Origin: Trinickia sp. Y13
GTDB lineage: Bacteria > Pseudomonadota > Gammaproteobacteria > Burkholderiales > Burkholderiaceae
Reading direction: 5' to 3'
DNA: 64,000 nucleotides
NCBI RefSeq assembly: GCF_029522115.1
Contig: NZ_JAKWFK010000002.1
Span: 434,001-498,000 of the forward strand
Part shown: positions 45,388-55,500 of the stretch, one piece after another
Numbering within the stretch: position 1 is the stretch's first letter
How the letters are laid out: every line of letters begins with the position of its first letter
The notes under the pieces: generated by a model
Database searches by the model: none
What the model was told of the DNA's origin: nothing
Seen by the model: only the letters and a program-made list of their open reading frames with translations
Program-made: the position numbers and the translations under genes

Positions 45388-46202
45388 AGGTAGTTGAACT
45401 CCGCAAAATTCCAGCGCACATGCTTGTTCATCGTTCCCCAGACATCGGCATCCCAATCCCTGTAGTTTCCGTAGAGACGCTGATACATCCACTTTCCGCT
45501 ACGTTGTTCATAAACGGCATCCTGAACAGGCGAGCCAAGGTAGTTCGAGCTATCCCGATTTCCGTCGTTCGTCGCACGCAGCCAGGGCCCAAGCTCTAGG
45601 TAGCTCGTCCACTTCCGACGCGGGGTTTCACCGGGGCCGGGGAAATTGCCCTGCATGATTTCAATCTTCCCCTGTTCGACGCCCGTCACTAATTGGATGT
45701 GGCCGCCGTTGAACTCAACGAAGAGGTCACCCGGTAACAGGTCACCGTCAGCAACAGGAGAAGAATTCTTCAGCACGTCTGGGGCGCCGCTCGCGTAAGC
45801 GACATCGAGCGCGAAACCAGCGGGAGTCGGCGGAGCCGTCTTATTTCCGGACAGGTACTCCTTGTCGATATTCTTGAACACGGCCGAGTTCGTCTTGATT
45901 TTCAACGGGAGCTTGTTCCGCGAAGCGAATTCTATGAGGACTTCGAAGGCGAAGTCTTCACAAGTGAACCGATTCGCGTCGCTGCCGCCGGTAGGAGAGC
46001 CGTCGATGGGCTCACTCTCCAGCTTGGACATGTCGACCTTGCGTGCCTGAATCTCCTTTGCCAGCGCGGGCGCCGCAGTGTGGTACGTCGCAATCCACTG
46101 GGCATTCCATTCATGACGGTGAATCCAGTAGACTTTGCATTGAACGGTGACGGGCTTCCGGTCGTCCTTCGGCGTCATCAAAGCGTTGGCTAGCTGCATC
46201 AC
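45384..46202 (-). CDS. T6SS effector candidate, NlpC/P60- or CHAP-like peptidoglycan amidase
   Basis: 272 residues. RFTCEDFAFEVLIEF supplies a nucleophile-type Cys at the head of a helix (about residue 80), and VEFNGGHIQLVTG supplies the His on the following sheet (about 168), the order of papain-fold cell-wall amidases. PGDLFVEF before the His is also typical. There is no signal peptide, as expected for type VI delivery. It starts within the PAAR gene stop (46199-46202) and is coupled to a membrane protein gene behind it. Cell-wall cleavage is inferred. Confidence 0.72.
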   Translation of the reverse strand: MMQLANALMTPKDDRKPVTVQCKVYWIHRHEWNAQWIATYHTAAPALAKEIQARKVDMSKLESEPIDGSPTGGSDANRFTCEDFAFEVLIEFASRNKLPLKIKTNSAVFKNIDKEYLSGNKTAPPTPAGFALDVAYASGAPDVLKNSSPVADGDLLPGDLFVEFNGGHIQLVTGVEQGKIEIMQGNFPGPGETPRRKWTSYLELGPWLRATNDGNRDSSNYLGSPVQDAVYEQRSGKWMYQRLYGNYRDWDADVWGTMNKHVRWNFAEFNYL

Positions 46203-46738
46203 TCGCTCCCGGCCGCCAGGTGAAGAAGGAATTGCACTTCGTGCGCGTCGTTCGCCGAGAGAAGTTCAGTCTTCCCGTTGGCCATCGTGACGCCCTTCAC
46301 TGTGGTCCCATCTGCACTCTTGAGCAGGTACGGTAGGCCTTCCACAGGTTCTCCGTCGCTGTTGACAATTCGAAAGTGTTGGTCGTAGGTCTTGGAGGCG
46401 TGCTCAAGCAGTTCACCCGTCGCCGCATAGCCCATGCTTGCCAACTCATGGCCTTCGTACGTCTCGTACATGTCGGATTGAGAGGCAAGCATGACCGGAG
46501 GCGGCTCGCACTTGCACGAGCAAATATCGCCTTCCAGTGCAGCCTGCTTGTCCATCCATGAATCCGGCCACCGTGGGCCCTGTGCCACGATGCGTCCGAC
46601 TGATTTGCACGCAGGACAGGAGACCTGTGCTCCGACGAAGGTGAGCTCTGTTCCGTTGTGAGTGGTTCCCGGAATTCCTTCAACCACGGTTCCGCCGGCG
46701 GACGACTTATCGCCGACCTTCAGATAACTACGATTCAT
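46199..46738 (-). CDS. PAAR-domain T6SS spike protein
   Basis: 179 residues from the ATG at 46738 (GAGGG upstream). The N-terminal ~95 residues are a PAAR domain: YLKVGDKSSAGGTVVEG, Cys-rich SCPACKSVGRIV, GPRWPDSW, GDICSCKCEPPPVMLAS. It caps the VgrG spike and carries effectors. The C-terminal ~80 residues (FRIVNSDGEPVEGLPYLL, NGKTELLSANDAHEVQFLL) form a transthyretin-like adaptor domain that may dock the following amidase. No other type VI genes are in the window. Confidence 0.9.
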   Translation of the reverse strand: MNRSYLKVGDKSSAGGTVVEGIPGTTHNGTELTFVGAQVSCPACKSVGRIVAQGPRWPDSWMDKQAALEGDICSCKCEPPPVMLASQSDMYETYEGHELASMGYAATGELLEHASKTYDQHFRIVNSDGEPVEGLPYLLKSADGTTVKGVTMANGKTELLSANDAHEVQFLLHLAAGSE

Positions 46739-46987
46739 GCCTTGATACCCTCGGTTCTTATATATTGTCGGGCGAATAAATAACACGACGCTCGCCCATA
46801 TTGCAAGTCGGCTCCAGGAGTAGATGAGAATAGCTCGGGGAGTCAAAAATGGCACGCCCGCGCACGAAACTCCCGTAGCAGAACGGTCGCTCAAAAGACG
46901 CCGCGGTGTCCCCAAGAGCACGCCCTGCTGGCAGAACCGATGCCGCCGTGGCATAGTGCGTCGAAATCGTTTTCTTGAGAGGAACCC

Positions 46988-47497
46988 ATGCCCACCCTGG
47001 AAGCAATCCAGACAAAGATTCGCCGCCTGCAGGAACAAGCCGAAGCCATTAAGGCGAAGAAGGCCTCGGCCACACTCGACCGTATCGTCGGACTCATGCA
47101 CGAGAGCGGCGTTACGGTGGCCGACATCGAGGCTCACCTTGGTGGCAAGAAGCGCGGACCAAAACCCGGTAAGAAGGCGACGGCGGCCGCTGCGGTTGTT
47201 CCGGCGAAATACATGAATCCGAAGACTGGAGCGACGTGGTCGGGCCGTGGTCGTGCGCCGGCGTGGATTGCGAGCGCGAAGAATCGAGACCGGTTCCTTG
47301 TTGATGGAAAGTCGTCGAATGCCTCTACGTCTGGGAGCACCAAAGCGAAACGACCCGGCAACTATGCTCGCGGTCCGCAGCCGGCGAAGTATCGCGACCC
47401 CGAGACTGGCGCTACATGGTCGGGACGTGGGCCCGCGCCAGCGTGGATGGCGAACGTAAAGGACCGCGGAATATTCTTAATCGACGCCGCGGCCTAA
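46988..47497 (+). CDS. H-NS-like nucleoid protein with two DNA-binding modules
   Basis: 169 residues, start MPTLEAIQTKIRRLQEQAEAI, with GAGGA before the ATG. The coiled coil and VTVADIEAHLGG are nearly identical to those of the protein at 40498-41223. Two C-terminal modules follow, TGATWSGRGRAPAW (about 77-90) and TGATWSGRGPAPAW (about 134-147). The two genes are clear paralogues differing in module number. It is divergent from the PAAR operon, which it may silence. Confidence 0.9.
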   Translation: MPTLEAIQTKIRRLQEQAEAIKAKKASATLDRIVGLMHESGVTVADIEAHLGGKKRGPKPGKKATAAAAVVPAKYMNPKTGATWSGRGRAPAWIASAKNRDRFLVDGKSSNASTSGSTKAKRPGNYARGPQPAKYRDPETGATWSGRGPAPAWMANVKDRGIFLIDAAA

Positions 47498-47526
47498 GAG
47501 TCGCGAGCAAAGGTTCCTCGTCGAAC

Positions 47527-48009
47527 ATGCTACTTCGCAAGACCCCGCAGACGGGCACTGTAGTCCTACTGGACTCCTATCCGAGGCCGGCCTCGGGCGC
47601 GACAGAGCCATTCGTCGTCGCGAACGAACATCAGGTTGCACTGGCATATCGAATCGCCCCAATCGATTTCGAGCGATTTGGACCCTTCCGGGACGACGAC
47701 GAACCGTTCTGCCTTCTGCTGTTCCCGTGGGCGGCGTTCCATCGGCTGGGACCTCCCAACGATGAGGGCTTAGGTGCTCACCCATTGGCGGCTCTGGGCC
47801 TGAAGTGGTACTCGGTTCACGAGGTCATGAATTCATCGTTTGTCACCGACCAATGGAAAGTGGTGTCGCGGCATCATCCGCGGCGCCATTTCGTTATTAC
47901 CCTTCAGGACAGCACATTCGAGTGCGTCGCGACGGACTGCGTTATGGGTGGGGTATACGGCTCGAGAAACTTCGCCAGCAGCGAAGCCTTCGGTCGGCTC
48001 CGCCGATAG
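47527..48009 (+). CDS. hypothetical protein
   Basis: 160 residues starting MLLRKTPQTGTVVLLDS. The content is mixed alpha/beta with FVVANEHQVALAYRI, FCLLLFPWAAFHRLG and HFVITLQDSTFECVATDC. No membrane helix, signal or catalytic motif. It follows the H-NS gene by 29 bases, same strand. The start is uncertain (weak AAAGG upstream). I recognise no family. Confidence 0.5.
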   Translation: MLLRKTPQTGTVVLLDSYPRPASGATEPFVVANEHQVALAYRIAPIDFERFGPFRDDDEPFCLLLFPWAAFHRLGPPNDEGLGAHPLAALGLKWYSVHEVMNSSFVTDQWKVVSRHHPRRHFVITLQDSTFECVATDCVMGGVYGSRNFASSEAFGRLRR

Positions 48010-48051
48010 GCCGTTGTCAGCCTATGGCGGACACCCGCGCAAACTTGGCGT

Positions 48052-49880
48052 TCACTGCGGTTCAATCGGCCCGCCGAAATACGCAATGCGAACTGCCTCT
48101 TGGAATGCATCAGGCAATTGCCCCTGATTGTGGAGCCTCTCGACGTTGAGAACCGCCGTAAATGGCTTGTTCTTTTTGGGTGGTTCATATCCCAACAGGC
48201 CCTCAAGGTCAGGGGTTACTAAGTGTAGCGGCGCCCCTCTATCCGGCAAAAGCGCGCGAATTCTCCCGTTTTCCGCTTGCTCAGTGTCGCTACCAGGGTC
48301 TTCGTCATGAAGCACGCGATACGGTATGTCGAATGCGTTGAGCACACGAAGAAACGCGACAATATTGTGCTTTCCGTTGCAGTCAATTAGCGCAGCCTCG
48401 GATGCCGCTCAAACAGTCCCATAAGCTCCGCCGCTCGTTCGAAAGCAGCAATGGCGCTGAACTCCTCCATGAGCACGACGCTCTTCGCAAAGAACAGCTC
48501 GTTCACTGTGGGGTCGAATTTCGCCACGGTGTTCAAACGCAACCTGTCTGATTGATTGGGCGCGCCCGGGAACAACTCCCGTGTGACTTGACTGACTGCG
48601 GTATCACCCTGGGCATTCTTGAACATCCTTACGATTGCGCGATAGTTGCCGGCGATGTCCAGGAAGATTGGAGAATGTGTGCAGCACGCGACCTGCATAC
48701 CCCCTTGAGACGCAAGTCGCTGCAACACGTCTCGCATGAGCCGCTCCATTTGCGGGTGCAGATAGAGTTCGGGTTCTTCGACGAGCAGTATGGTAGACCG
48801 ACGCGGTCCAACTTGAACTCCTGCCGCCGGCTCCGCCTGAGCATCAGCTAGCTGTTGTAGGAGCGTGATAATTAGAGTTCGCTGAAGGCCGTGGCCTTGA
48901 TGGCCCACTTCGGTTTCGATTCCTGCAAGCGTGTCGCGAATCACTAGGGACGTTGATGGAAGCACCATTGTGCGAGCCTGGGGCGCTTCCGTGCGTATCA
49001 CCGCGTGGCCGCCAACCACCTCGTTCAGGCTTCGATTGATGCGCTCCTGGAGGTCTCTGACTTCTTGTGCTTGGCGCTCAGGATGTGATTCATCTAGCCT
49101 AAATAGGGCGAGCACCTCATCCATCGCCGCCTGCAGGCGAGCCATTTCCGGGCGCTCCATCAGACTACGTTCGACAATGAGGTTCACGAGCTTGCCGAAT
49201 GTCGACGCGTCCTTCGCGTTTGTTTCATCGCTGGCCTCCTGTACTGCTCTCACCAGTATCGGACGCGGAAGGATGGAGTTAGCGTTGCTTTTCCAGTTCC
49301 CTCCACCACCCGGGTTCGCCACCCAGTTCGGCGCGTCTCGTACAATCAGGTCCGGCCGTTGCTGGCGCACCGCAGCTCTGAGGGCTTCCTTTTGTGCTGC
49401 GTTCGGACGTGCTCCGCGGTCCGGCAAAGCTTCAACTAGAGCTCGATATTGCTTAGGGAAAGCTCCCCAAGTATTGTCTGCTTCGGGCCAATCGACGAAC
49501 CGCTCCGTGCTTGAATACGAGAAAAGTTGCTCCTTCCATCCGCCGGCTTCCCCATCATTGCCTGCCTCGTACCAATACTTCTTTTTCAAGACCCATCGCT
49601 CACCTTCCATACGTCCACGGACGGCGGTTTGGTCTTTCTCTTCGTCACTCAAGTTATCGAAGTGCCCGATGAGCTCGATGGCATGCGGCTCCTCAGCCTG
49701 GTGCCTTCGAAAAAGCGATAAGTCTCTGATTGCGCTTCCGCTGAGAAAGATGGCAATCGCTGATAGAACCGATGACTTTCCTACATTGTTCTCGCCGATG
49801 AGGACGAGCATGTCAATCCACTCGAGACTAGCGTACTCGATATATTTGAAATTGCGAATTTCGAACCGTACCAGCCGCAT
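48052..49880 (-). pseudogene. OLD-family ATPase-nuclease split by a frameshift in the Toprim part
   Basis: The first 497 codons (from ATG 49880) encode an ABC-type ATPase: FEIRNFKYIEYASLEW, P-loop GENNVGKSS, signature and Walker B LLVEEPELYLHPQ, and His loop CCTHSPIFLD. The frame stops at 48388-48390 after FERHPRLR. In the -1 frame the protein continues without a gap, ALIDCNGKHNIVAFLRVL, then AFDIPYRVLHDEDPG, the Toprim part with its DxD, to 48052. The first Toprim motif is also altered: LMEEFSA where LVEGxxE is expected. Either a decayed gene, a sequencing slip, or a recoded one. Confidence 0.75.
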
Positions 49881-50095
49881 TTTCTCCCCCGTTGTCCGTC
49901 TGGATACAGGAATCTAACCTTCCGACTTACTCTAAGCTCGATTACCGGGCCGTCCGCACTTCAATTCCAACTCATAATCCTATGACATGTCACTCGGTGA
50001 AAGCAACGCATCGACACGAGAGCCAAGAGCGCATCCAACGGAAGTGCAGCGAGAAGGCATCGCACTGGTGAAGCTTCGAAACACCCATAGGGGCA

Positions 50096-50653
50096 TCATT
50101 TGACCCAGAGGGGAATGTGATATCCTTTCCCGTACACATCGTCCTCAACCCGGATACAAACGGGGGTCTTCCCATTTTTCAATTGGCAGGTTCCGACGTC
50201 GAGACGGCCACCTTGACTGTTGAGGGTATCGACCGTTTGCTGCAGGCTGGCTTTTTCCCCTTCGAGCTGACGAACCTTGTAAGCGGTGATTCCATACCAG
50301 GTTCCCATTGCCGCCAATGTGGCGAGAACTGCCGGCAGAAATACAAAGAATGTCGCACTCTTCCTCGCACGTTGAAATGCATCTGCCGCCTCGGTAGCTT
50401 TGATGTTCGCATCCGTCACCTGCTTGACGAGGTCCGCACACGCAGTTTTCATCGTGCTCGAAACGTCCGTTTTGACGGTCTCAACAACATTCGCACCCAA
50501 CTCACGCCCCTGCTTCTCAAGCGCCTTCGAGACACGTTTCATTTCCTCGATAGCCTCACCCGTTAACCTCTGGTCGCGGATGGCATGCTCGAGTAAAGTC
50601 CCAAGAGCGTCGTAAAAAATCTTCGTTTTTTCAGCGTTCGTAGGTTGGTCCAT
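50096..50653 (-). CDS. unknown protein with helical region and one membrane helix
   Basis: 185 residues. Residues 1-105 are helical and coiled-coil-like (LTGEAIEEMKRVSKALEKQG; ATEAADAFQRARKSA), then a membrane helix (FFVFLPAVLATLAAMGTWYGI), a short coiled coil (VRQLEGEKASLQQTVDTL) and a compact Cys-containing tail (CQLKNGKTPVCIRV). The layout resembles small mobilisation/plasmid proteins only in style; no family is recognised. The ATG at 50653 overlaps the preceding gene end by 23 bases, so the two are coupled. Confidence 0.6.
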   Translation of the reverse strand: MDQPTNAEKTKIFYDALGTLLEHAIRDQRLTGEAIEEMKRVSKALEKQGRELGANVVETVKTDVSSTMKTACADLVKQVTDANIKATEAADAFQRARKSATFFVFLPAVLATLAAMGTWYGITAYKVRQLEGEKASLQQTVDTLNSQGGRLDVGTCQLKNGKTPVCIRVEDDVYGKGYHIPLWVK

Positions 50654-51365
50654 CACGTTCGATTTCTCTAGTTAACGACTTTCCACGTGACCTTGCCATC
50701 ACAGCGTTCTCACGGTCCTGTTCTATGGCTTTTTCCTGTATGCGCTTAAAGTACACCTCTCGGACCAACCGATGGTTGAGCAGTAGGTCTCGAATATCGG
50801 AGACCGGCACATAACGAATGCCATGCTCTTTGGTGTAGTTGACGATGAGACCGCCCGACGCCCCTTGCAGACCGCCATGGGAGACTGCAACCAAATTCAC
50901 GTACTTCTCGTAAGCAGCCCGCGTTTCTGCGTCAATTTCCATGGAAACGGCATCGAGAGCGGCTGCGTTCGTGAACTTCTCGATGGTTGTGCCGACGACC
51001 TTCTTTTCTGCAAAATCGAGGTAAGGAACGACTCGGGAAACCAAGCTCGCCACGTCCTCCGATGTCTCGATGTACCAGTGAATCTCTCGCGATATCGCCT
51101 GCATGTAGGTGTCGCCGGCCAAAACCCGCGACAATATCGTGCGCTTGGTCTCCTCTTTGTCGGAGTCATTTCTGCTGCGTTTGAACTCCAATAGCCTCGT
51201 GACGCCAGCATTCGCAAACATGAGGTCACCCAGCGCTCGGTCAATCGGTGTCTGCTGCAGCAAATTGATGCACATTGGTCGCACATCCGCTGTACTGACC
51301 TGGCCGATAGCCAGCCCGAAGCTATAGAGAAAGTTGCCAATCACAATGTTCTCGTATGGTTCCAT
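50631..51365 (-). CDS. unknown soluble protein of the defence-like block
   Basis: 244 residues from the ATG at 51365 with GGGAG upstream. Mostly helical, with MEPYENIVIGNFLYSFGLAIG at the N-terminus, a basic patch (LEFKRSRNDSDKEETKR) and a charged C-terminus. The middle (VNLVAVSHGGLQGASGGLIVNY) is Gly-rich. No known domain is recognised. It overlaps the next, membrane-bearing gene by 23 bases, so they may act as a pair. Confidence 0.6.
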   Translation of the reverse strand: MEPYENIVIGNFLYSFGLAIGQVSTADVRPMCINLLQQTPIDRALGDLMFANAGVTRLLEFKRSRNDSDKEETKRTILSRVLAGDTYMQAISREIHWYIETSEDVASLVSRVVPYLDFAEKKVVGTTIEKFTNAAALDAVSMEIDAETRAAYEKYVNLVAVSHGGLQGASGGLIVNYTKEHGIRYVPVSDIRDLLLNHRLVREVYFKRIQEKAIEQDRENAVMARSRGKSLTREIERDGPTYER

Positions 51366-51584
51366 CAAGCTCCCATGTCCAAAGCACAGTTATGCATATC
51401 GCCTGTGCATGTTTCGATTCGTGCCTACAAAGAGGCTAACTATCCATTCAGGGGTAACGGCAGTAGTAAGCTTACTCTTTAGAAAATTGGAGCGCGCATA
51501 CGGTCTACCAATCTTGTGACGCGCGCAACTCAGGCTCGGTACGTAGCAGCCATCAAATGACGGCACCGCTGCGACAGCTTCGCG

Positions 51585-52463
51585 CTACTCCTCTGCGACA
51601 GGCTGCGCCGACTCCTCCAGCTCTACCATCATGCCGACTAGCGAAGCCGTCGTGGTCAAGACCATTGCGGCGTCCCGGCGACTAAACACCTCGGGCTGGC
51701 CCTCGCCACCTACGTGATGACTGAGGTGGGTATAGTTGCGGACCGCGTTATAAATCGCAGCCGCACGTTGCGGTTTTGAGAACTCGCTACTCCTCCCTCC
51801 CCAGACGGATTTGCTCAATTCCTGAAGGACTGGCGATGCTTCCTTTAGGCTGTCCAGAGCGAGCCGGCAGGAGCCGACAGCGTGATGATATTCCCCAGCG
51901 ACCAGTGAATCACGCGCCTTTTTCAGGCACGTCACTACATGGACCATCCGCGTGGGAGCGTTCAGGGGAATGTCTACCCCAACTACAATTGAATCGGCAG
52001 CCCCCAAGGATTCCAAGACTTTCGCCCAATGGCTGAGATTCATCTCGAAGCGGACAGTATGCTCTGTCGGGTGGGTGTCATTAGGAGCATGGGCCAGGCC
52101 TATGACCTCGACTTCGAACACCACGCCGCCACCGCCCCGCAGCTCTTCCAGAGCCAGCAATTGCGCATCGCCGAACGTCACGCGGAGCAGCGACGACTGC
52201 GTTGAGGAATTCATCAGCCTGCGGATAATCAGTGGTTTCTCGAACTCTCCGGTTCCCAGAAGGAGGCGCCCTCTATTGGATGCATGAACCCACACGTTTG
52301 CACGCAGGCAATCGATGAACATGCCCGGCAGGTCGCCGGGATACTGATTGGTGATTGAGAAGTTAACGCTGAATCTCAATGCGTGTATGCCGAGGCCACG
52401 CTCCCCGGCAACATGTTGAATCTGGACATCCGCCATGTGGTATTGATGAACCGCCAGACTCAT
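51585..52463 (-). CDS. unknown protein directly downstream of the large helicase
   Basis: 292 residues; AAGGGA precedes the ATG. The N-terminal half is beta-rich (ALRFSVNFSITNQYPG; VVFEVEVIGLAHAPND; VRFEMNLSHWAKVL), the C-terminal half helical with KKARDSLVAGEYHHAVGSCRLALDSL and NYTHLSHHVGG, loosely like a HEPN or tetratricopeptide-type bundle. No family assigned. The 58-base gap to the helicase gene supports one operon, and a helper or sensor role for it is inferred. Confidence 0.6.
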   Translation of the reverse strand: MSLAVHQYHMADVQIQHVAGERGLGIHALRFSVNFSITNQYPGDLPGMFIDCLRANVWVHASNRGRLLLGTGEFEKPLIIRRLMNSSTQSSLLRVTFGDAQLLALEELRGGGGVVFEVEVIGLAHAPNDTHPTEHTVRFEMNLSHWAKVLESLGAADSIVVGVDIPLNAPTRMVHVVTCLKKARDSLVAGEYHHAVGSCRLALDSLKEASPVLQELSKSVWGGRSSEFSKPQRAAAIYNAVRNYTHLSHHVGGEGQPEVFSRRDAAMVLTTTASLVGMMVELEESAQPVAEE

Positions 52464-52521
52464 GACTTCCCTTTATAAATATACGCCGTCAGCGCCGATG
52501 CCACGCCGCGCACGCAGCAGC

Positions 52522-55500
52522 TCATTTCCGTAAACGGACAGAACCGTCCTCGATGGCCACTAGCGTCTGAACCCGTCCATGGGTCAATGCTCGTGAAATC
52601 CGCACTCCAGCCTCAGAAGTTGTCCGGGCCACGCCCAGCAACCGGCAAACCGCTTTTGCAAGTCCATCGTGCGATGTGCCACCTTGCAGCGACAGGATGT
52701 ACACGGCCGCATTGCCCAGTTCCTCGAGGCTAATCTCGTCAATACCGCGACGGGTTTCCGCGTCGCTGCTTGGCACTCGGATTCCTTCCCAGATACTCGG
52801 ATTGGCATGTTCCGGCCAGTAGAAGGCAACACCGTCGTCCGTTGTTCGAGTTATCTGCCGGGGAACCAATGCGCTCAGATGAGCCTCAATGCGGCTTCCG
52901 ACGCGAGACAGCCCCCAAGCGCGCGTCACGCGCTTGAACACTATCGCCTGCGATACCGGACCTTCTGTTTCGATTACCTTGAGTAGCTGGCTTGTCAAAG
53001 TCGAAATCGAGCCGCGCTCATAGAAGAGGTCCGGATTTCCTTTATCAAGACTGGCTAGTTCGTATTCGAGCGACTGAGTGGCGGGCGCAATCGACTCTAC
53101 GACGGATTCGGCCCCGGCATACAAAGCGTGCGACTCTTCCTCGGGTGTAGTTTCTTCTGGCAGCTCAACAACCGGCTCATCCTCCGTCGGCACCGTCTCC
53201 ACCAATTCTTCCAGTCGAGCCACAAGTTTTCGCATTGGCTCTTCTGGATTCAGCCACCAGTCGGTAGACCAGATGCGGTACAGCTCCCAACCAAGGCCTT
53301 CAAGGACGTGCTGGCGAAGCCGGTCACGGTCGCGGGCAGTTGCGCCCGAGTGGTACATGGCGCCATCGCATTCGACACCCAGCAGATAGCGGCCCGGCGC
53401 ACGCGGGTCGACCACGCCAATATCAATCCGGTATCCGGACACGCCGACCTGCGGATGGACTGTCCATCCTTTCTCACGAAGAGCGGAAATCACCTGACGC
53501 TCGAACGGGCTATCGGGCTCCCGTCCAGTCGGCATACTTTGCTCAACCAAGGCACGCGGGCCGCGAATGGCGAACTCCATGTAGTTCTTCAGGTCTCGTA
53601 CGCCGGCGGCCCGGACACGCGACAGGTCAATCTGCTCCGGAAGCAGCGTGCTAAAAATCACGACACCAACGCGGGCGCGCGATACGGCCACGTTGAGACG
53701 CCGATGGCCACCCTCCAAGTTCAACGGCCCAAGGTTGAGACTGACCTTGCCCGATGCATCCGGACCATAGGTGATGGAAAAGAAGATGATGTCCCGCTCG
53801 TCACCTTGAACGTTCTCGAGGTTCTTGATGAACAGCGGCTCGTGCGCAGCCTGTGAAACTGCCTGGTCTAGCTGCTGAGACGCGCGACGGCGTTCATCCA
53901 GCATCCGCTCAATCAGGCTTTGCTGCGCCTGATTGAATGTCACTACGCCGAGCGTCAGATGCCGCTTCGCCGAATCCAGATAGTGCCGCTCAATCGCCTT
54001 GACGATGGCATCGGCTTCCGCCCGATTGGTTCGCGAGCCGCCGCGGTCGTAGACACCCTGTACGCGTTCAAAACGCACGCTCTGGTCGTTTGTCACCGGC
54101 GACGGGAACGTGACAAGTTCGTTGTCGTAGTACGTGACATTGCTGAAGGTAATCAGCCCTTCATGCTTGCTTCGGTAGTGCCAATTCAGCCGCAGCTCAG
54201 GCAGGCCGATACTGAGGCACTCGTCCAAAATGCTCTCCAGGTCCTGTACATCATCGCTATCCGCAGCGTCTTCCGAGTCATCAGACCGAGAGAAGAAACT
54301 GGTCGGCGGCAGTTGCTTTGGGTCGCCGACGCAGACAAGCTGCTTGCCGCGAGCGATGGCGCCGACAGCATCCCACACCGGAATTTGGGACGCCTCATCG
54401 AAGATGACCACGTCGAACTGCGCGTGCGACGCGTCCAAATATTGGGCGACCGACAAAGGTGACATCAGCAGGCATGGCTTCAAACGGGTCATCAGGCTCG
54501 GTAGGCTTTGCACCAGCTGGCGAATCGGCATGTGCTTGCGCTGTTTCTGCAATTCGCGGCGCAGTTTCCCTAGTTCGGAATCAGCACCAGGCACAACCTC
54601 GACGCTCGCCGGAATCTGGCCCGCCAGTTTGGCCGCAATGTATTGCTGGGTCAGCCTCTGAAAACGCTCATCGGCCTCCTTGAACTCAGCAATCTTGCGG
54701 TCATGCTCGGCACTCGAGAAATTGCAGAGCACCGGCTCCCCGTCAATCGCTTTCCGCAGCCACCAGCTCTGGTAGCTGTATTCAAAGAACGTCGCCACAC
54801 TGGACAAAGGCGCTTGGCCACCCTCCAGTGCGTCCACAATGCCCTGCAACCCGCTGCTGATTGCATGGGCGCGGGATTTCCTCCATAGGCACCACGGCTG
54901 CAGCTGCCTCGAAGCAGATTGCCATCCTTGAAGCAGGCTCAATAGTCGAGGAACCACGCCGGCGGCAGCTGGGTCAAGTCCGAGGTCTGCCTGACAATGG
55001 CCAAGCTCAATGACCGTGCGGAGTTGAGCCATCACGTCTCGGTAGCAATCGCGATACGACAACAAACCGGAGCCGAGAGGCGTGTCTGCCTTCAGCATGC
55101 CCCGGTTGTCGGAAACAAATGGCTGCAGCTTTGCGCGGAGCGTCTGGGCCAATTCGATGTCATTGCTCGCGATTGCCGTTACGGCGTCCGCGAATGACGT
55201 CGCCCACCGCTCGGCCGACTCGACGGCGTTCCAGTCCGTCTTCGACGCAGCGAAGGCTTCATGCAGCAATTGCGACGCGTCGTGAGACATGGACTCGATG
55301 ACCTTGTCCTCGGCATTGACGGCGGTCAATGCGGCGATGACGGCCGGAACATCCCCAGTTTGCGGCCGACGCTGGTCCTGTCGGTACAAGCGCAGTCGTC
55401 CGGTAACCGCGCGCTGCGCAAACAGGCTCTTCGGCCACCAGGTATTGGTTGCGGCGGCCCACTGCAGTTTGAGCTCGGACGCATTCAGGGTGGCGACGTC

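Noticed and set aside
46739-47137. N-terminal extension of the PAAR gene
   Set aside because: The extension is antisense to the H-NS gene; the PAAR domain begins at the ATG at 46738 with its own ribosome site.
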